This document shows positions 1 to 8,491 of a DNA stretch of 40,931 bases, one piece after another. The stretch covers positions 1-40,931 of the forward strand of contig JAGBRL010000091.1 in assembly GCA_017632345.1 (NCBI GenBank), in the 5' to 3' direction. The notes under the pieces were generated by a model, which made no database searches, was not told the origin of the DNA, and was given only the letters and a program-made list of their open reading frames with translations. Origin of the DNA: Paludibacteraceae bacterium. GTDB taxonomy: Bacteria; Bacteroidota; Bacteroidia; Bacteroidales; Paludibacteraceae. The number at the start of each line of letters is the position of its first letter. Position 1 is the first letter of the stretch. A program made the position numbers and the translations under genes.

Positions 1-365
1 ATGGTATAGAACTTTCCTCCCCAGCTGTTTTTTTCTAAAGAATAACGAAGCAGAAGTTCGTCTTCTCTTAATGCTACTGTTGCGTCATTGGTCAAACTGA
101 CAAAATGGGCGACTCTATCATCGTCTAACCGCACAACGCAAAATTTGTTCGATTCTGCTTCAAGACCATAAATATGATTACAAACTTCAAAATGAAGAGT
201 CATATAGTCCCCTTGCATAAGCGAGCGAGGATCCACCGGACGCAATGCCAGCAACACAGTCTCACCTTCGCTCAGAACCTTCTCGTTCTTCACTATGTTG
301 AAACCAAAAAACAGCAGCACAAGCAACATGTTGGCTGATATGATGAATAATTTTAATTTGCTCAT
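1..365 (-). CDS. GDYXXLXY-family membrane-anchored protein, partial (cut by left edge)
   Basis: The minus-strand frame opens with ATG at 365-363 and stays open to the window edge (121 full codons), so the C-terminus is missing. An N-terminal hydrophobic stretch of about 20 residues follows MSKLKLF and looks like a signal anchor. Around residues 52-59 the sequence reads GDYMTLHF, a match to the GDYXXLXY motif that names this family. The start codon overlaps the stop of the upstream DUF4401 gene as ATGA, which indicates translational coupling. The family has no established biochemical function. It is known as the third member of DUF2157-DUF4401-GDYXXLXY operons, the arrangement seen here. I am confident about family and start; the function is unknown. 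Confidence 0.85.
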   Translation of the reverse strand, partial: MSKLKLFIISANMLLVLLFFGFNIVKNEKVLSEGETVLLALRPVDPRSLMQGDYMTLHFEVCNHIYGLEAESNKFCVVRLDDDRVAHFVSLTNDATVALREDELLLRYSLEKNSWGGKFYT

Positions 366-1318
366 TTTTTTAATCTGTTGATGAAAAAGAATAGTAGTAA
401 AAAGATGATTCCGCTACCCATAAGCAAGTATGATTTATGACTTAGTAAGATCTCCATGTCGTAGTAGAACTTGCCGATAGAATAGATTAAGAAGAGTCCC
501 AACGCAACCACGCCGAACTTGTCCGACACCATGTAGGTGAGAATCAATCCCAGCACAGCAAGTGAGACGTTGGGCGTAACGCAGGAGGCAGCGCAACCTA
601 ACAAAACAAGAGCCGTGCCCAAAGCTTTTTTTGTGGATCCTATCTCCTGCTTTGACAATATAAAGAGTGCCACTGCGAAACTTAATAAGGCGCAAATAAT
701 AGACTGCGCTACATTGTCAATACCCAACAAAGCGCAAGGGATAGCAACAACTACTATACAAAAGCGAAGGGTAGGTATATATTGTGCATAAAGATTTTCT
801 TTTTTGAATTTATCCGCATCAAACCAAATCGTCAAACCGTAGATAACCATCAAGAGGATTGCGTAGTAAAACCAAAAGTTTTTCAAAAAAGAACCTATAA
901 AATCGAACATTAGAGGGAAGACAGAGACAATCGACAAAAGAATGATCTGTCTCAAAAAATGGTTTCGGCAAAAAATCCACGATACAATCAGCACGCAGAA
1001 TTCTAAAAACCAGAAAGCACTTTTAGGCATTTCATGATCTATCAACATAGAAGAAGAGAGAACTTCTCCAGAAAAGAAAAGTGGCAGTGCTACCGAAAGT
1101 ATAAGTTTTTCGTTATCAACTTTTCTCGTCATTATGATAGAGCCAATAATCAAGCATAAGCCCAAAACAAGAGCGGCACCTGCAGAACCATCCACCATTA
1201 GTGCCAACGGGAAACCAAGCGTTAACATGGCTATCTGTCCTCCAATATAAAAGAGCAATTTGAGCGGCCACGTCAGTTTTGTGCCCTCTGTCAAATCATA
1301 TTTGTCTGTAAATTCCAT
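362..1318 (-). CDS. DUF4401-type multi-pass membrane protein
   Basis: A 318-residue protein made almost entirely of hydrophobic segments; I count roughly ten possible membrane helices, with a basic C-terminus (NRLKK). Its size and its place between DUF2157 and GDYXXLXY genes fit the DUF4401 family. I use the ATG at 1318, which has an AAAGGA Shine-Dalgarno-like stretch at 1330-1325, six bases upstream. A TTG two codons earlier (1324) is also in frame but sits directly against that stretch. It starts 21 bases after the stop of the DUF2157 gene and its stop overlaps the next ATG, so the three genes are one operon. The biochemical role is unknown; a membrane complex with its neighbours is an inference from conserved order. 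Confidence 0.8.
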   Translation of the reverse strand: MEFTDKYDLTEGTKLTWPLKLLFYIGGQIAMLTLGFPLALMVDGSAGAALVLGLCLIIGSIIMTRKVDNEKLILSVALPLFFSGEVLSSSMLIDHEMPKSAFWFLEFCVLIVSWIFCRNHFLRQIILLSIVSVFPLMFDFIGSFLKNFWFYYAILLMVIYGLTIWFDADKFKKENLYAQYIPTLRFCIVVVAIPCALLGIDNVAQSIICALLSFAVALFILSKQEIGSTKKALGTALVLLGCAASCVTPNVSLAVLGLILTYMVSDKFGVVALGLFLIYSIGKFYYDMEILLSHKSYLLMGSGIIFLLLFFFINRLKK

Positions 1319-1339
1319 AAACAATCCTTTTGAAAGTTT

Positions 1340-2260
1340 TTACTCATTGTTTTGATTCTCTGTCTGCTGATTTGCAGAAGGAATCGCATCCCACTCCCTC
1401 TTTTTGTCTATGAGGTGTTTGCCTAAAAAATAGATGCAGGCCATAAATGGGATTGAGGCCCAAATCATCACCACCCAATCATCTGTAATCCGAATCAATA
1501 ATTCATATATTATGGTTAAAACACCTATGCAGAAAACCGAATAGAGCATGAGGTTTCTCTTCATGAACGCATAAAATAGGGTTGCTGCGCTCACTGCTAT
1601 ACTAATAGAAAAATCCCAACCATCGATAAAGTCAAAGCCATCAAAGATAACAATTGAAATCATGATCACGGCAAGGGTGTACGCAACACTGAAAAGCAGC
1701 GTCATAAACCATTTTGGGGCGACACTTTTGTGCGGTATCAACTTCGGTGAAAATTCAAAAAAGAGGATGAAAAGAGAGGTGATAACCACAAAGTCTGTGA
1801 ATCCCAATTTGACAGACGGAATCAAGCCGTAGGCAAGCATCGTCAAGCCTATAAAGAAAATCCATAACGGATAAAAGTCTGCCACAACCACCCAAACCAC
1901 AATGCAAATAGCCCAAGAGAGGAAGAGCGTGTAACTGTCTGCTCCCGTTTGGTATATTTGTCCGAACAGAGCCAAGAAAGCACCTACCAGTATGCACATG
2001 GAAAAAATGGTTATGTTGCGCACCCAGTCGCGCATGGGCACTTTCACCACGGCTACAAAGGTGGACAACAAAAGAGCCGCCACAATTCCCATCTTTACAA
2101 AACGATGAATCGTTTCCCAGTTGTAGGCAAAGAAAAATATGATTCCGCTCAACAGGAGACCGGCTCCAAGCGAGAGCGTCAAAACCTCAGAAAACCTCAG
2201 CCACTTTTGTGCATCGACTTTTCCCGCAGGTGTCGTGTTAATAATGTTATTTCCTTCCAT
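1340..2260 (-). CDS. DUF2157-domain membrane protein
   Basis: A 306-residue protein with a short cytoplasm-like N-terminus, a segment AQKWLRFSEVLTLSLGAGLL, and then about eight to ten hydrophobic helices. The stretch FGQIYQTGADSYTLFLSWA (about residues 99-117) is the conserved feature by which I recognise DUF2157 proteins. The C-terminus is polar (Gln/Asn/Glu rich). It is the first gene of the operon, with a good Bacteroidota promoter about 70 bases upstream. No catalytic residues are recognised and the function of the family is not established. Confidence 0.85.
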   Translation of the reverse strand: MEGNNIINTTPAGKVDAQKWLRFSEVLTLSLGAGLLLSGIIFFFAYNWETIHRFVKMGIVAALLLSTFVAVVKVPMRDWVRNITIFSMCILVGAFLALFGQIYQTGADSYTLFLSWAICIVVWVVVADFYPLWIFFIGLTMLAYGLIPSVKLGFTDFVVITSLFILFFEFSPKLIPHKSVAPKWFMTLLFSVAYTLAVIMISIVIFDGFDFIDGWDFSISIAVSAATLFYAFMKRNLMLYSVFCIGVLTIIYELLIRITDDWVVMIWASIPFMACIYFLGKHLIDKKREWDAIPSANQQTENQNNE

Positions 2261-2329
2261 TTTTTTATATGACCAATTAATACTCTGAATTTACGGCAGT
2301 CAAAAAAGATTGCCTATGAATACATATTG

Positions 2330-2360
2330 CAAATGTAGAATTTAAATTTAAAAAAAACAA
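2330..2360 (-). promoter_or_regulatory. Bacteroidota-type promoter of the DUF2157-DUF4401-GDYXXLXY operon
   Basis: On the minus strand a TTG (2360-2358) is followed after 20 bp by TACATTTG (2337-2330), matching the TTTG / TAnnTTTG consensus of the primary sigma factor in this phylum. It lies about 70 bases before the DUF2157 start. Confidence 0.65.
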
Positions 2361-2371
2361 TTAAATTCGAC

Positions 2372-2436
2372 AAGAAAAAGCAAGTCTGGATTCTGTTTCA
2401 TAGCGCATTCTCGAGCAGAATCCAACTGCTTTTCTT
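2372..2436. terminator. Imperfect hairpin terminator after the metalloprotease-like gene
   Basis: GGATTCTG (2388-2395) pairs perfectly with CAGAATCC (2416-2423). The outer arms, A-rich 2372-2382 and T-rich 2427-2436, extend the stem with one bulge. Read on the minus strand it ends in a T-rich arm just after the stop at 2450. Nothing on the plus strand obviously needs it. Confidence 0.5.
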
Positions 2437-2449
2437 CTTTCAAGAACCC

Positions 2450-5017
2450 TTACTCCACCAGCAACTTCTTGCCATTCACCACATATACACCTCTTTCCAC
2501 CGCAATCTCAAGTCTCATTCCGGCTTGCATATAAAGTCTTTTAACCATGCGGCCCTGAATGTCATTCACGTTAATCCACGCCCCTTTGTCTGTGCTCTCC
2601 ACAACGATTTTTCCATCGTTGCTGTAGATGATAAGGGAGAGAAGTTCAATGTCGTCTATCTTTGTTTCTATATCTTCTCCTGCCAACGCTTTAACCTCCT
2701 TGCGAGACAAGATTACCCAGCGTTGATTAGAAGCTGAATTCTGATGGTCGAATCGCGAGCCGGAAACATTGTCACTCGAAGAGGTCAGCGCACTCGGATT
2801 GTTTGTTCCATTGTCGAATGTCAGCCAATAAGACTTTAGATTGAAGGCATTGGTAACCACATTTTGCCGAGAGCCAAGCATTTGTATATTGAAGCTTTCA
2901 CTATCAGTCAATTGAATCTTTGAGTTGTTGTGCGATAGGGCTTTGTCGGATTCCAAATTTTTAAACTCATAGAGTTGTGTGGTAGGATTAAATCGTATCT
3001 GCCAAGCATACGAATTTTCCCTAAGAACGGTAACCCAGTTACTCTTCTGCAATTGCAAATTATCTCCGTCCGATTTTAGCATTGAAAAGTCTGAGCCGTT
3101 CAAATCATCAGCAGATAGAATGTAGTAATATTCATTGTCGTCATGGATGAATGTGTATGCAGGCGAAGCAAATGCGCCCGACACCGGAGGAAGATTGTCT
3201 TCTCCTAAAGACTGCACAATAAGCGCATTGGCGTAATATAACATACGAGAGCCGTTGTCTTCATGCGCACCGTTGATGCCGTAAGGCCAGAAGTGTGTTT
3301 TGTCGCCTTTTAAGTGTGAATTGTTGTCATTTTCCAAGAAAGCCAAGATTCGGTCTGTTCGTTCTCCGAGCCAAAAACCTGTACTTGTATTTTCTCGGTA
3401 TATGCTGCTATTGTACCATGTTTCTGTGGTACCGACACCAACCGCGTGAGCCATCTCGTGCTGAATTGTGCCTGTACGCTGATAACTCGCATTAGGTCCC
3501 ACTCGCATCCAGCCGCCATAACTGCAATCCGCTGTTGGTGTGTTGGCACCGTAATTTACAGTCATGTTGATACCCTTGATGCTTGTAATGTTGTTCCAAA
3601 TATCAACGGCATCTTTCACCGCAGAGTTTATTCGGTTGTTCTCTTCTGCTGAACCGCCGTTATTATAGCTCCATGTGATTCCACCCTTGGGTAGAGTGCA
3701 AATTTTCACTGTCTTTCCATAGCCCACCACATTTTGATTGGTTATGGCGTATGGACGGATATAGTAGAATGTGGCAGGACTCAATTCCTCAATCACATAT
3801 ATGTCACCATTGTTGCTGAATGATTTGGTAGAGCGATTATCTTTTATTGTAGGGTTGTTTTTCGTTCCCCAGCAAAAACCTTTTTCCACAATTCCTTCTC
3901 CCGAAAAAGAGGCCCGACCGAAGGCCATTGTAGCACCACGAGCATGACGAGGGTCTGATGTTACAGTTGGAACCGGTCCGGAGGCATGACTTGTTCTGTA
4001 GTAAAGCATCAACTCCTCCAAATCCAGGATGGTTTCGTTAACATCAGCAATAAGGAGAGATTCATTGTCATAAACCTGTTTGGCTTTATCCAATGCATTA
4101 GAGATCTCGGCATCTTCCAAGGCTGCCGGCTCTGCTTCAGCAATGAGTTCAGCAAGTTCAGCATACAGAGCAACAGAAGTTTCTGCACTCTCTGTGGCTT
4201 TCCGCAGATTGGAAACAATGGAGGAGAGTGTCTGTGATGAAGGAGAAGATAACCAAAGCTCAGCACTTTCCGTCGCACCCTTCAGATTTTCACGATGGTT
4301 GGCATTCATCCTTTGGGCTAACAATTCGTTAGCCGCCTCCACTCGCTTCGACAATTCTGAGGCAAGATAATCTGTCGATTCATCTCCAATAACATATAGT
4401 TTCACGAAATCTGCTACCACCTTGGCAGAATTGGCAGAACCGTTTGCAACTGCTTTGAAGCCAATTTGTATGCGTCCGGTTGTCTCCTCAGAAAGAGTGA
4501 ATGTGACCTCATCCACAATCCATTGATTGAACGGGAAGGAGGAGATAGACGAAACCTTGCCGGAGCCATTCTTAGGAATCCATCCAAGCAGGCTGTAGCC
4601 ATTATTGGAATTGCTGCCATTAAAAAAGGCGGTTTGAAGTTTGTAGTTTCCTGCCGGCAAAGTTATCTCTTGAAAAAACTTCATCTCTTGGTCCCAGCCG
4701 GTACTTAATGCAAGACAGCCACCCTTTGAATTATTGTATCCGGCAGAAGGAACACTTCCGGAGGTGTTGAAAGTCTTAGACGTGCCAAATTCATAGATTC
4801 CGCATACGGTATAATCCACACTGAAATCTTTGTTCCAACCATAGATTGGCAAAATCTCTTGCGCCACATTGCCATTGTCAGAGACCGTATAATCAAAGTG
4901 CGACTCGTCGTCAAAACCTGCGTTTTGCAGATAAAGATCAGAGACATCCACATCCGCCAAGACGAGCGACTTACATATAGTCAAAAAAGAGAACAATAAT
5001 AAAAAACGTGTTTTCAT
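2450..5017 (-). CDS. Secreted multidomain protein with an HExxH metallopeptidase-like domain and T9SS-like C-terminus
   Basis: A protein of 855 residues. Order: a signal peptide (1 to about 22); a beta-rich carbohydrate-binding-like region (about 25-210); a helical Ala/Glu-rich FIVAR-like segment (about 215-340); a fibronectin-like region (about 345-445); a peptidase-like domain (about 448-608); a beta-trefoil/ricin-like region with a QRWVIL repeat end (about 610-780); and a sorting domain (about 787-855) with the pattern NDxxGRxVKRLY...GVYVV typical of T9SS cargo. The putative zinc site is HEMAH (H520, E521, H524) in the run HEMAHAVGVGT. It resembles metzincins up to the glycine, but the expected third ligand position is Thr530. 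H575 or H585 downstream might serve instead. Likely exported to the cell surface or medium. Substrate unknown; the lectin-like modules suggest a glycosylated target. It is monocistronic. Confidence 0.7.
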   Translation of the reverse strand: MKTRFLLLFSFLTICKSLVLADVDVSDLYLQNAGFDDESHFDYTVSDNGNVAQEILPIYGWNKDFSVDYTVCGIYEFGTSKTFNTSGSVPSAGYNNSKGGCLALSTGWDQEMKFFQEITLPAGNYKLQTAFFNGSNSNNGYSLLGWIPKNGSGKVSSISSFPFNQWIVDEVTFTLSEETTGRIQIGFKAVANGSANSAKVVADFVKLYVIGDESTDYLASELSKRVEAANELLAQRMNANHRENLKGATESAELWLSSPSSQTLSSIVSNLRKATESAETSVALYAELAELIAEAEPAALEDAEISNALDKAKQVYDNESLLIADVNETILDLEELMLYYRTSHASGPVPTVTSDPRHARGATMAFGRASFSGEGIVEKGFCWGTKNNPTIKDNRSTKSFSNNGDIYVIEELSPATFYYIRPYAITNQNVVGYGKTVKICTLPKGGITWSYNNGGSAEENNRINSAVKDAVDIWNNITSIKGINMTVNYGANTPTADCSYGGWMRVGPNASYQRTGTIQHEMAHAVGVGTTETWYNSSIYRENTSTGFWLGERTDRILAFLENDNNSHLKGDKTHFWPYGINGAHEDNGSRMLYYANALIVQSLGEDNLPPVSGAFASPAYTFIHDDNEYYYILSADDLNGSDFSMLKSDGDNLQLQKSNWVTVLRENSYAWQIRFNPTTQLYEFKNLESDKALSHNNSKIQLTDSESFNIQMLGSRQNVVTNAFNLKSYWLTFDNGTNNPSALTSSSDNVSGSRFDHQNSASNQRWVILSRKEVKALAGEDIETKIDDIELLSLIIYSNDGKIVVESTDKGAWINVNDIQGRMVKRLYMQAGMRLEIAVERGVYVVNGKKLLVE

Positions 5018-5042
5018 GCTTAATTAGTTTCTGTTAGATAGG

Positions 5043-5050
5043 CAAATATA
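5043..5050 (-). promoter_or_regulatory. -7 box (TATATTTG) of the metallopeptidase-like gene
   Basis: TATATTTG on the minus strand at 5050-5043, 26 bases before the ATG at 5017. No good TTTG lies 19-21 bp upstream (the nearest is 28 bp away), so only the -7 element is supported. Confidence 0.4.
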
Positions 5051-5119
5051 AGAAAATTATGATTAAATAGCTGTCTGTCAAAACTTTTTTGTGCAGATTT
5101 TGAGTTGATAAAGCTTTTG

Positions 5120-5151
5120 TTTGCGATAGGAGCCTAATTTTTTTATCTTTG
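5120..5151 (+). promoter_or_regulatory. Promoter of the DUF4424-like gene
   Basis: TTTG (5120-5123), 20 bp, TATCTTTG (5144-5151): a full match to the Bacteroidota consensus, about 43 bases before the ATG at 5194. Confidence 0.7.
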
Positions 5152-5193
5152 TCCCTTAGTTATATAAAAATGTAGAATTAAACATTAAACATC

Positions 5194-7143
5194 ATGAAAA
5201 ATATCCTTTCAACTATCTTGCTTTTACTGGCAACTGTGCAGCTCTTTGCAGATGATGGCGGAGTTCGAGATTACAATAGCTGGACTTATGGTAATATCTA
5301 TGTGAAAGAGCCGAATGATAAAATAGCTCTTAAGAAAGAACTGATGGAGGTGGATAAAGATAAAGATTTACTCAAAGCCACTTTCGTCTTTGAAAACACT
5401 ACGGACGAAGATGTGGTGGTGGATTGCGCTTTCCCGATTGTGATTGGTTTGAACTTTAATGTGACTGAAGATGGGTTCATCGAGAGTGAAAATCATAATG
5501 CTGACGACTCATATTTATGGAAAATGCTTATCGGCAAGGGTTTGCGCGATTCGCATTATGAACATCAAGTTCCATACGAGGAGGCAATGCAAATCTTGGA
5601 CGAGAAATTGACGAAAATGACTTTTCCTGAATTTGAAAAATTAGGAAGTGGACTTGGTTGCGATATAGAGCAAGACGGGCAAACAGTGCTCATAGAAAAC
5701 GTTGGAATAGAGACCAGCTTAGAGAGTGCTTTGGTAGTGACTTTGCATTTTCATCATAAACTAAAATTCCCTAAAAACAAAGAGTCTTTGGTTGTAGTCT
5801 CTCATAGCATTAATTCCCTTAGTTATGCCCAAGGTAATGATCCTATTTATTACGATTTTCGTTATGACATATCGACTGGCGGAACATGGAAAGGGCCTAT
5901 TGAGTCGTTTATCGTCAAGACTGAATTCGAGATGAGTGGAGACTTTTCCAAGGTTAGAACAGGAGTCGAAGGGTGGCTATACTTTAAAAAAGATTATAAG
6001 CCACGAAAAGAAGAAAGTTTGTCCTTTTCGCTTGTTGAAGATGCGTTTATTATGAAATTTCCGAAAAAGAGGGAACGGGAAAATATATTGGAAATCATAG
6101 CGGCTTCTGAAGATGTCAAAAATTTGCAACACCTGACGGATTGCGACATCCTCACCAATATATCAACCGAAGATTGGGAAAACTCGTGGATTGATTTTAC
6201 TTTGAAAGATTATGCCTTGGGCCCTTTCATTGTGAACGGACGATGTGAAAACACGCTGAACGAATTGTGGGCGAATTGGTTTTTTAACGACTTTGGATAT
6301 GATGGAGAACATGATATTGTGTATGATGATGAAGATATTCTTTTTTGTGAATTTGGCGATTCAGTGTGGAGCAATAGCAACAGGGTGAAAACTTTGAGCG
6401 TAGAAAGCAAAGACACATCGGAGCAATGGAATTTCTCCTTGCGAGACGGCTATGCGGCGCTTATTTCCGAAAGAGAGTGGGAGGGCTCAAATAGTGTGGG
6501 TAACGTAAGGCTGTTCTCGCCAGGCAGATATAGAATGAAACTGAAAGATATTTATAAAGGCGACAAAGGATCAACGACAGGTTTAAGCGAAATGTGGTTT
6601 TATTCTGCAGGGACTAACGTGCCGCTCCTATATGAGATGATAAGCAAAGACAAGGCAGACAAACATCAGATATTTCAGAATGTTTTAACGATAAGCCAAT
6701 GGAGAGGACAGAGAGGATATGACGGCGAATTATACTCGCAAACCGACAGTCTGTACATCGTATTGGATAGTGTTTTCAAAAGTTATCCTAATGGAACGAT
6801 ACCTGATAAAACGATACCTGAGGGAGAAGAGGTGACTGCGGAACTGTTTGCGATTCTTAAAAAATACAGAGGTGACACTCGTTTCTCAAAAATAGATTAT
6901 ACCACTTTTGTTTATGGAAAAGAGGTTGCTCCTGACACTTTGAGTACTGAAACCGCCAAAACGTATGAAGAACAAAAAGAAGTGGTCAAAAAAGAAGAGC
7001 CTGTAGCCGAAAAGCAAGCTGAAACTTCTGTCTCTGACACACAAAAAACAGGTGTGTTCGCGGCTTTATTAGTGTATGCTTCGTTTGTGCTGATTGTTTG
7101 TGTTGTTTGGGCAATAAGGAGGCGGAAGCAAGGCAGAGGTTGA
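5194..7143 (+). CDS. Exported, C-terminally membrane-anchored protein, DUF4424-like
   Basis: A protein of 649 residues. It has a signal peptide (MKNILSTILLLLATVQLFA) and a long extracytoplasmic part. The N-terminal module contains KIALKKELMEV and ATFVFENTTDEDVVVDCAFP, a pattern I associate with DUF4424 (a beta-rich domain starting with a 'neutral/alkaline residues then FENxTdxdv...FP' run). A Glu/Lys-rich stretch (about 590-618) is followed by a single transmembrane helix (about 622-642) and a basic tail RRRKQGRG, giving a type I topology. No catalytic motif is recognised. It has its own promoter and a shared terminator with ackA, so it is a single-gene unit. The family assignment is moderate; the function is unknown. 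Confidence 0.65.
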   Translation: MKNILSTILLLLATVQLFADDGGVRDYNSWTYGNIYVKEPNDKIALKKELMEVDKDKDLLKATFVFENTTDEDVVVDCAFPIVIGLNFNVTEDGFIESENHNADDSYLWKMLIGKGLRDSHYEHQVPYEEAMQILDEKLTKMTFPEFEKLGSGLGCDIEQDGQTVLIENVGIETSLESALVVTLHFHHKLKFPKNKESLVVVSHSINSLSYAQGNDPIYYDFRYDISTGGTWKGPIESFIVKTEFEMSGDFSKVRTGVEGWLYFKKDYKPRKEESLSFSLVEDAFIMKFPKKRERENILEIIAASEDVKNLQHLTDCDILTNISTEDWENSWIDFTLKDYALGPFIVNGRCENTLNELWANWFFNDFGYDGEHDIVYDDEDILFCEFGDSVWSNSNRVKTLSVESKDTSEQWNFSLRDGYAALISEREWEGSNSVGNVRLFSPGRYRMKLKDIYKGDKGSTTGLSEMWFYSAGTNVPLLYEMISKDKADKHQIFQNVLTISQWRGQRGYDGELYSQTDSLYIVLDSVFKSYPNGTIPDKTIPEGEEVTAELFAILKKYRGDTRFSKIDYTTFVYGKEVAPDTLSTETAKTYEEQKEVVKKEEPVAEKQAETSVSDTQKTGVFAALLVYASFVLIVCVVWAIRRRKQGRG

Positions 7144-7222
7144 TGCCGCCTTTATTCATTTTTTTGAATTTGAGGACGATTGTAGGATTAAGGACTTTGT
7201 TACAGCTCACTATAGAGCAAAA

Positions 7223-7254
7223 AATAAGGGCGGAAAAAACAGACCGCCCTTATT
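7223..7254. terminator. Bidirectional terminator between the DUF4424-like gene and ackA
   Basis: Perfect 11-bp stem AATAAGGGCGG (7223-7233) / CCGCCCTTATT (7244-7254) with a 10-base A-rich loop. It is flanked by A-rich and T-rich sequence, so it can serve both convergent genes. Confidence 0.85.
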
Positions 7255-7273
7255 TATTTGTATTTGATAAGAA

Positions 7274-8473
7274 TCACTTCTTAACGATTTCCAAAGTGTC
7301 AGACGCAATCATGAACTCTTCGTCAGTAGGGATTGCAAGGACGGTTACCTTAGAATCCTTTGCACTGATGTTTCTTTCAACACCGATAGCTTCGTCGTTA
7401 GCGTTTTTGTCAAGTTTGATGCCGAAGCACTCGAAGCCGTCGCAAATAGCGTCTCTCACCACATTCACGTTTTCGCCGATACCGCCGGTAAAGACAATCA
7501 CGTCAACGCCGCCAAGAGCGGCAATGTAAGAGCCGATGTACTTTTTGATGCGGTACACGAACATGTCCAGAGCAAGCTTAGCGCGTTCGTTGCCTTCCGA
7601 AATTGCTTTGCGCAAGTCGCGCATGTCAGACGTAACGCCCGAAATGCCGAACAGACCGCTCTGCTTGTTGAGAATGTTAGAAACCGCCTTGATGTCGTAG
7701 TTTTCGCGTTCCATCAAGTAAGTCACGGCGCCAGTGTCGATGTCGCCGGCACGAGTGCCCATCACAAGCCCTTCCAGCGGAGTCATACCCATAGAAGTGT
7801 CAACAGACTTGCCGTCTTTGATAGCCGTGATAGAACCGCCGTTACCGATATGGCAAGTGATCATCTTAACGCCTTCAGGCTTGATGTTAAGCATCTCGTA
7901 CGCGCGTTTAGACACATATCTGTGGCTTGTGCCGTGAAAACCGTAGCGGCGTACGCCGTCTTTTGTGTACAGTTCGTAAGGAATTGCGTACATGAAAGCC
8001 TTCTGAGGCATAGTCTGGTGGAACGCAGTGTCGAACACAGCAACCTGCGGAATCTCAGGCATAAGCTCCTTGACAGCCTCAACGCCCTTCAGGTTAGGCG
8101 GATTGTGAAGCGGCGCAACCTTGATGCAGTCTTCGATACTCTTGATGACATCATCTGTGATAAGCACGCTAGAGTTGAACTTTTCGCCGCCGTGAACAAC
8201 ACGGTGACCAACAGCTTCAATCTCGTCAAGAGACTTTATCGCGCCATATTTTTCAGAAGTGAGAACTTCAAGAATGAACTTAATTCCGACAGTATGTTCA
8301 GGAATGTCCTTTTCAAGGATTTCCTTTTCGCCGTTAGGCAAAGTAAGTTTCAGGAAAGAGCCTTCCAGTCCGACTTTTTCCACGCCGCCCTGAGCGAGCA
8401 CGTTGTTGGCAGGCATATCTATCAGTTTGTACTTGATAGAAGAGCTGCCGCAGTTCAATACTAATATCTTCAT
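7274..8473 (-). CDS. ackA: Acetate kinase
   Basis: A 399-residue protein that converts acetyl phosphate and ADP to acetate and ATP in the cytoplasm, the energy-yielding last step of mixed-acid fermentation. The N-terminal VLNCGSSSIKYKL is the acetokinase signature with the phosphate-binding Asn and Ser residues. RRYGFHGTSHRYV (about residue 175) carries the catalytic-region His. GGIGENVNVVRDAIC near the C-terminus is the second conserved nucleotide-site block. Length matches the family. It follows pta with an 18-base gap, forming the classical pta-ackA operon. The start ATG at 8473 gives the usual MKILVLNCGSSS N-terminus. Confidence 0.97.
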   Translation of the reverse strand: MKILVLNCGSSSIKYKLIDMPANNVLAQGGVEKVGLEGSFLKLTLPNGEKEILEKDIPEHTVGIKFILEVLTSEKYGAIKSLDEIEAVGHRVVHGGEKFNSSVLITDDVIKSIEDCIKVAPLHNPPNLKGVEAVKELMPEIPQVAVFDTAFHQTMPQKAFMYAIPYELYTKDGVRRYGFHGTSHRYVSKRAYEMLNIKPEGVKMITCHIGNGGSITAIKDGKSVDTSMGMTPLEGLVMGTRAGDIDTGAVTYLMERENYDIKAVSNILNKQSGLFGISGVTSDMRDLRKAISEGNERAKLALDMFVYRIKKYIGSYIAALGGVDVIVFTGGIGENVNVVRDAICDGFECFGIKLDKNANDEAIGVERNISAKDSKVTVLAIPTDEEFMIASDTLEIVKK

Positions 8474-8491
8474 TATAAAAATCTTTTTAAA

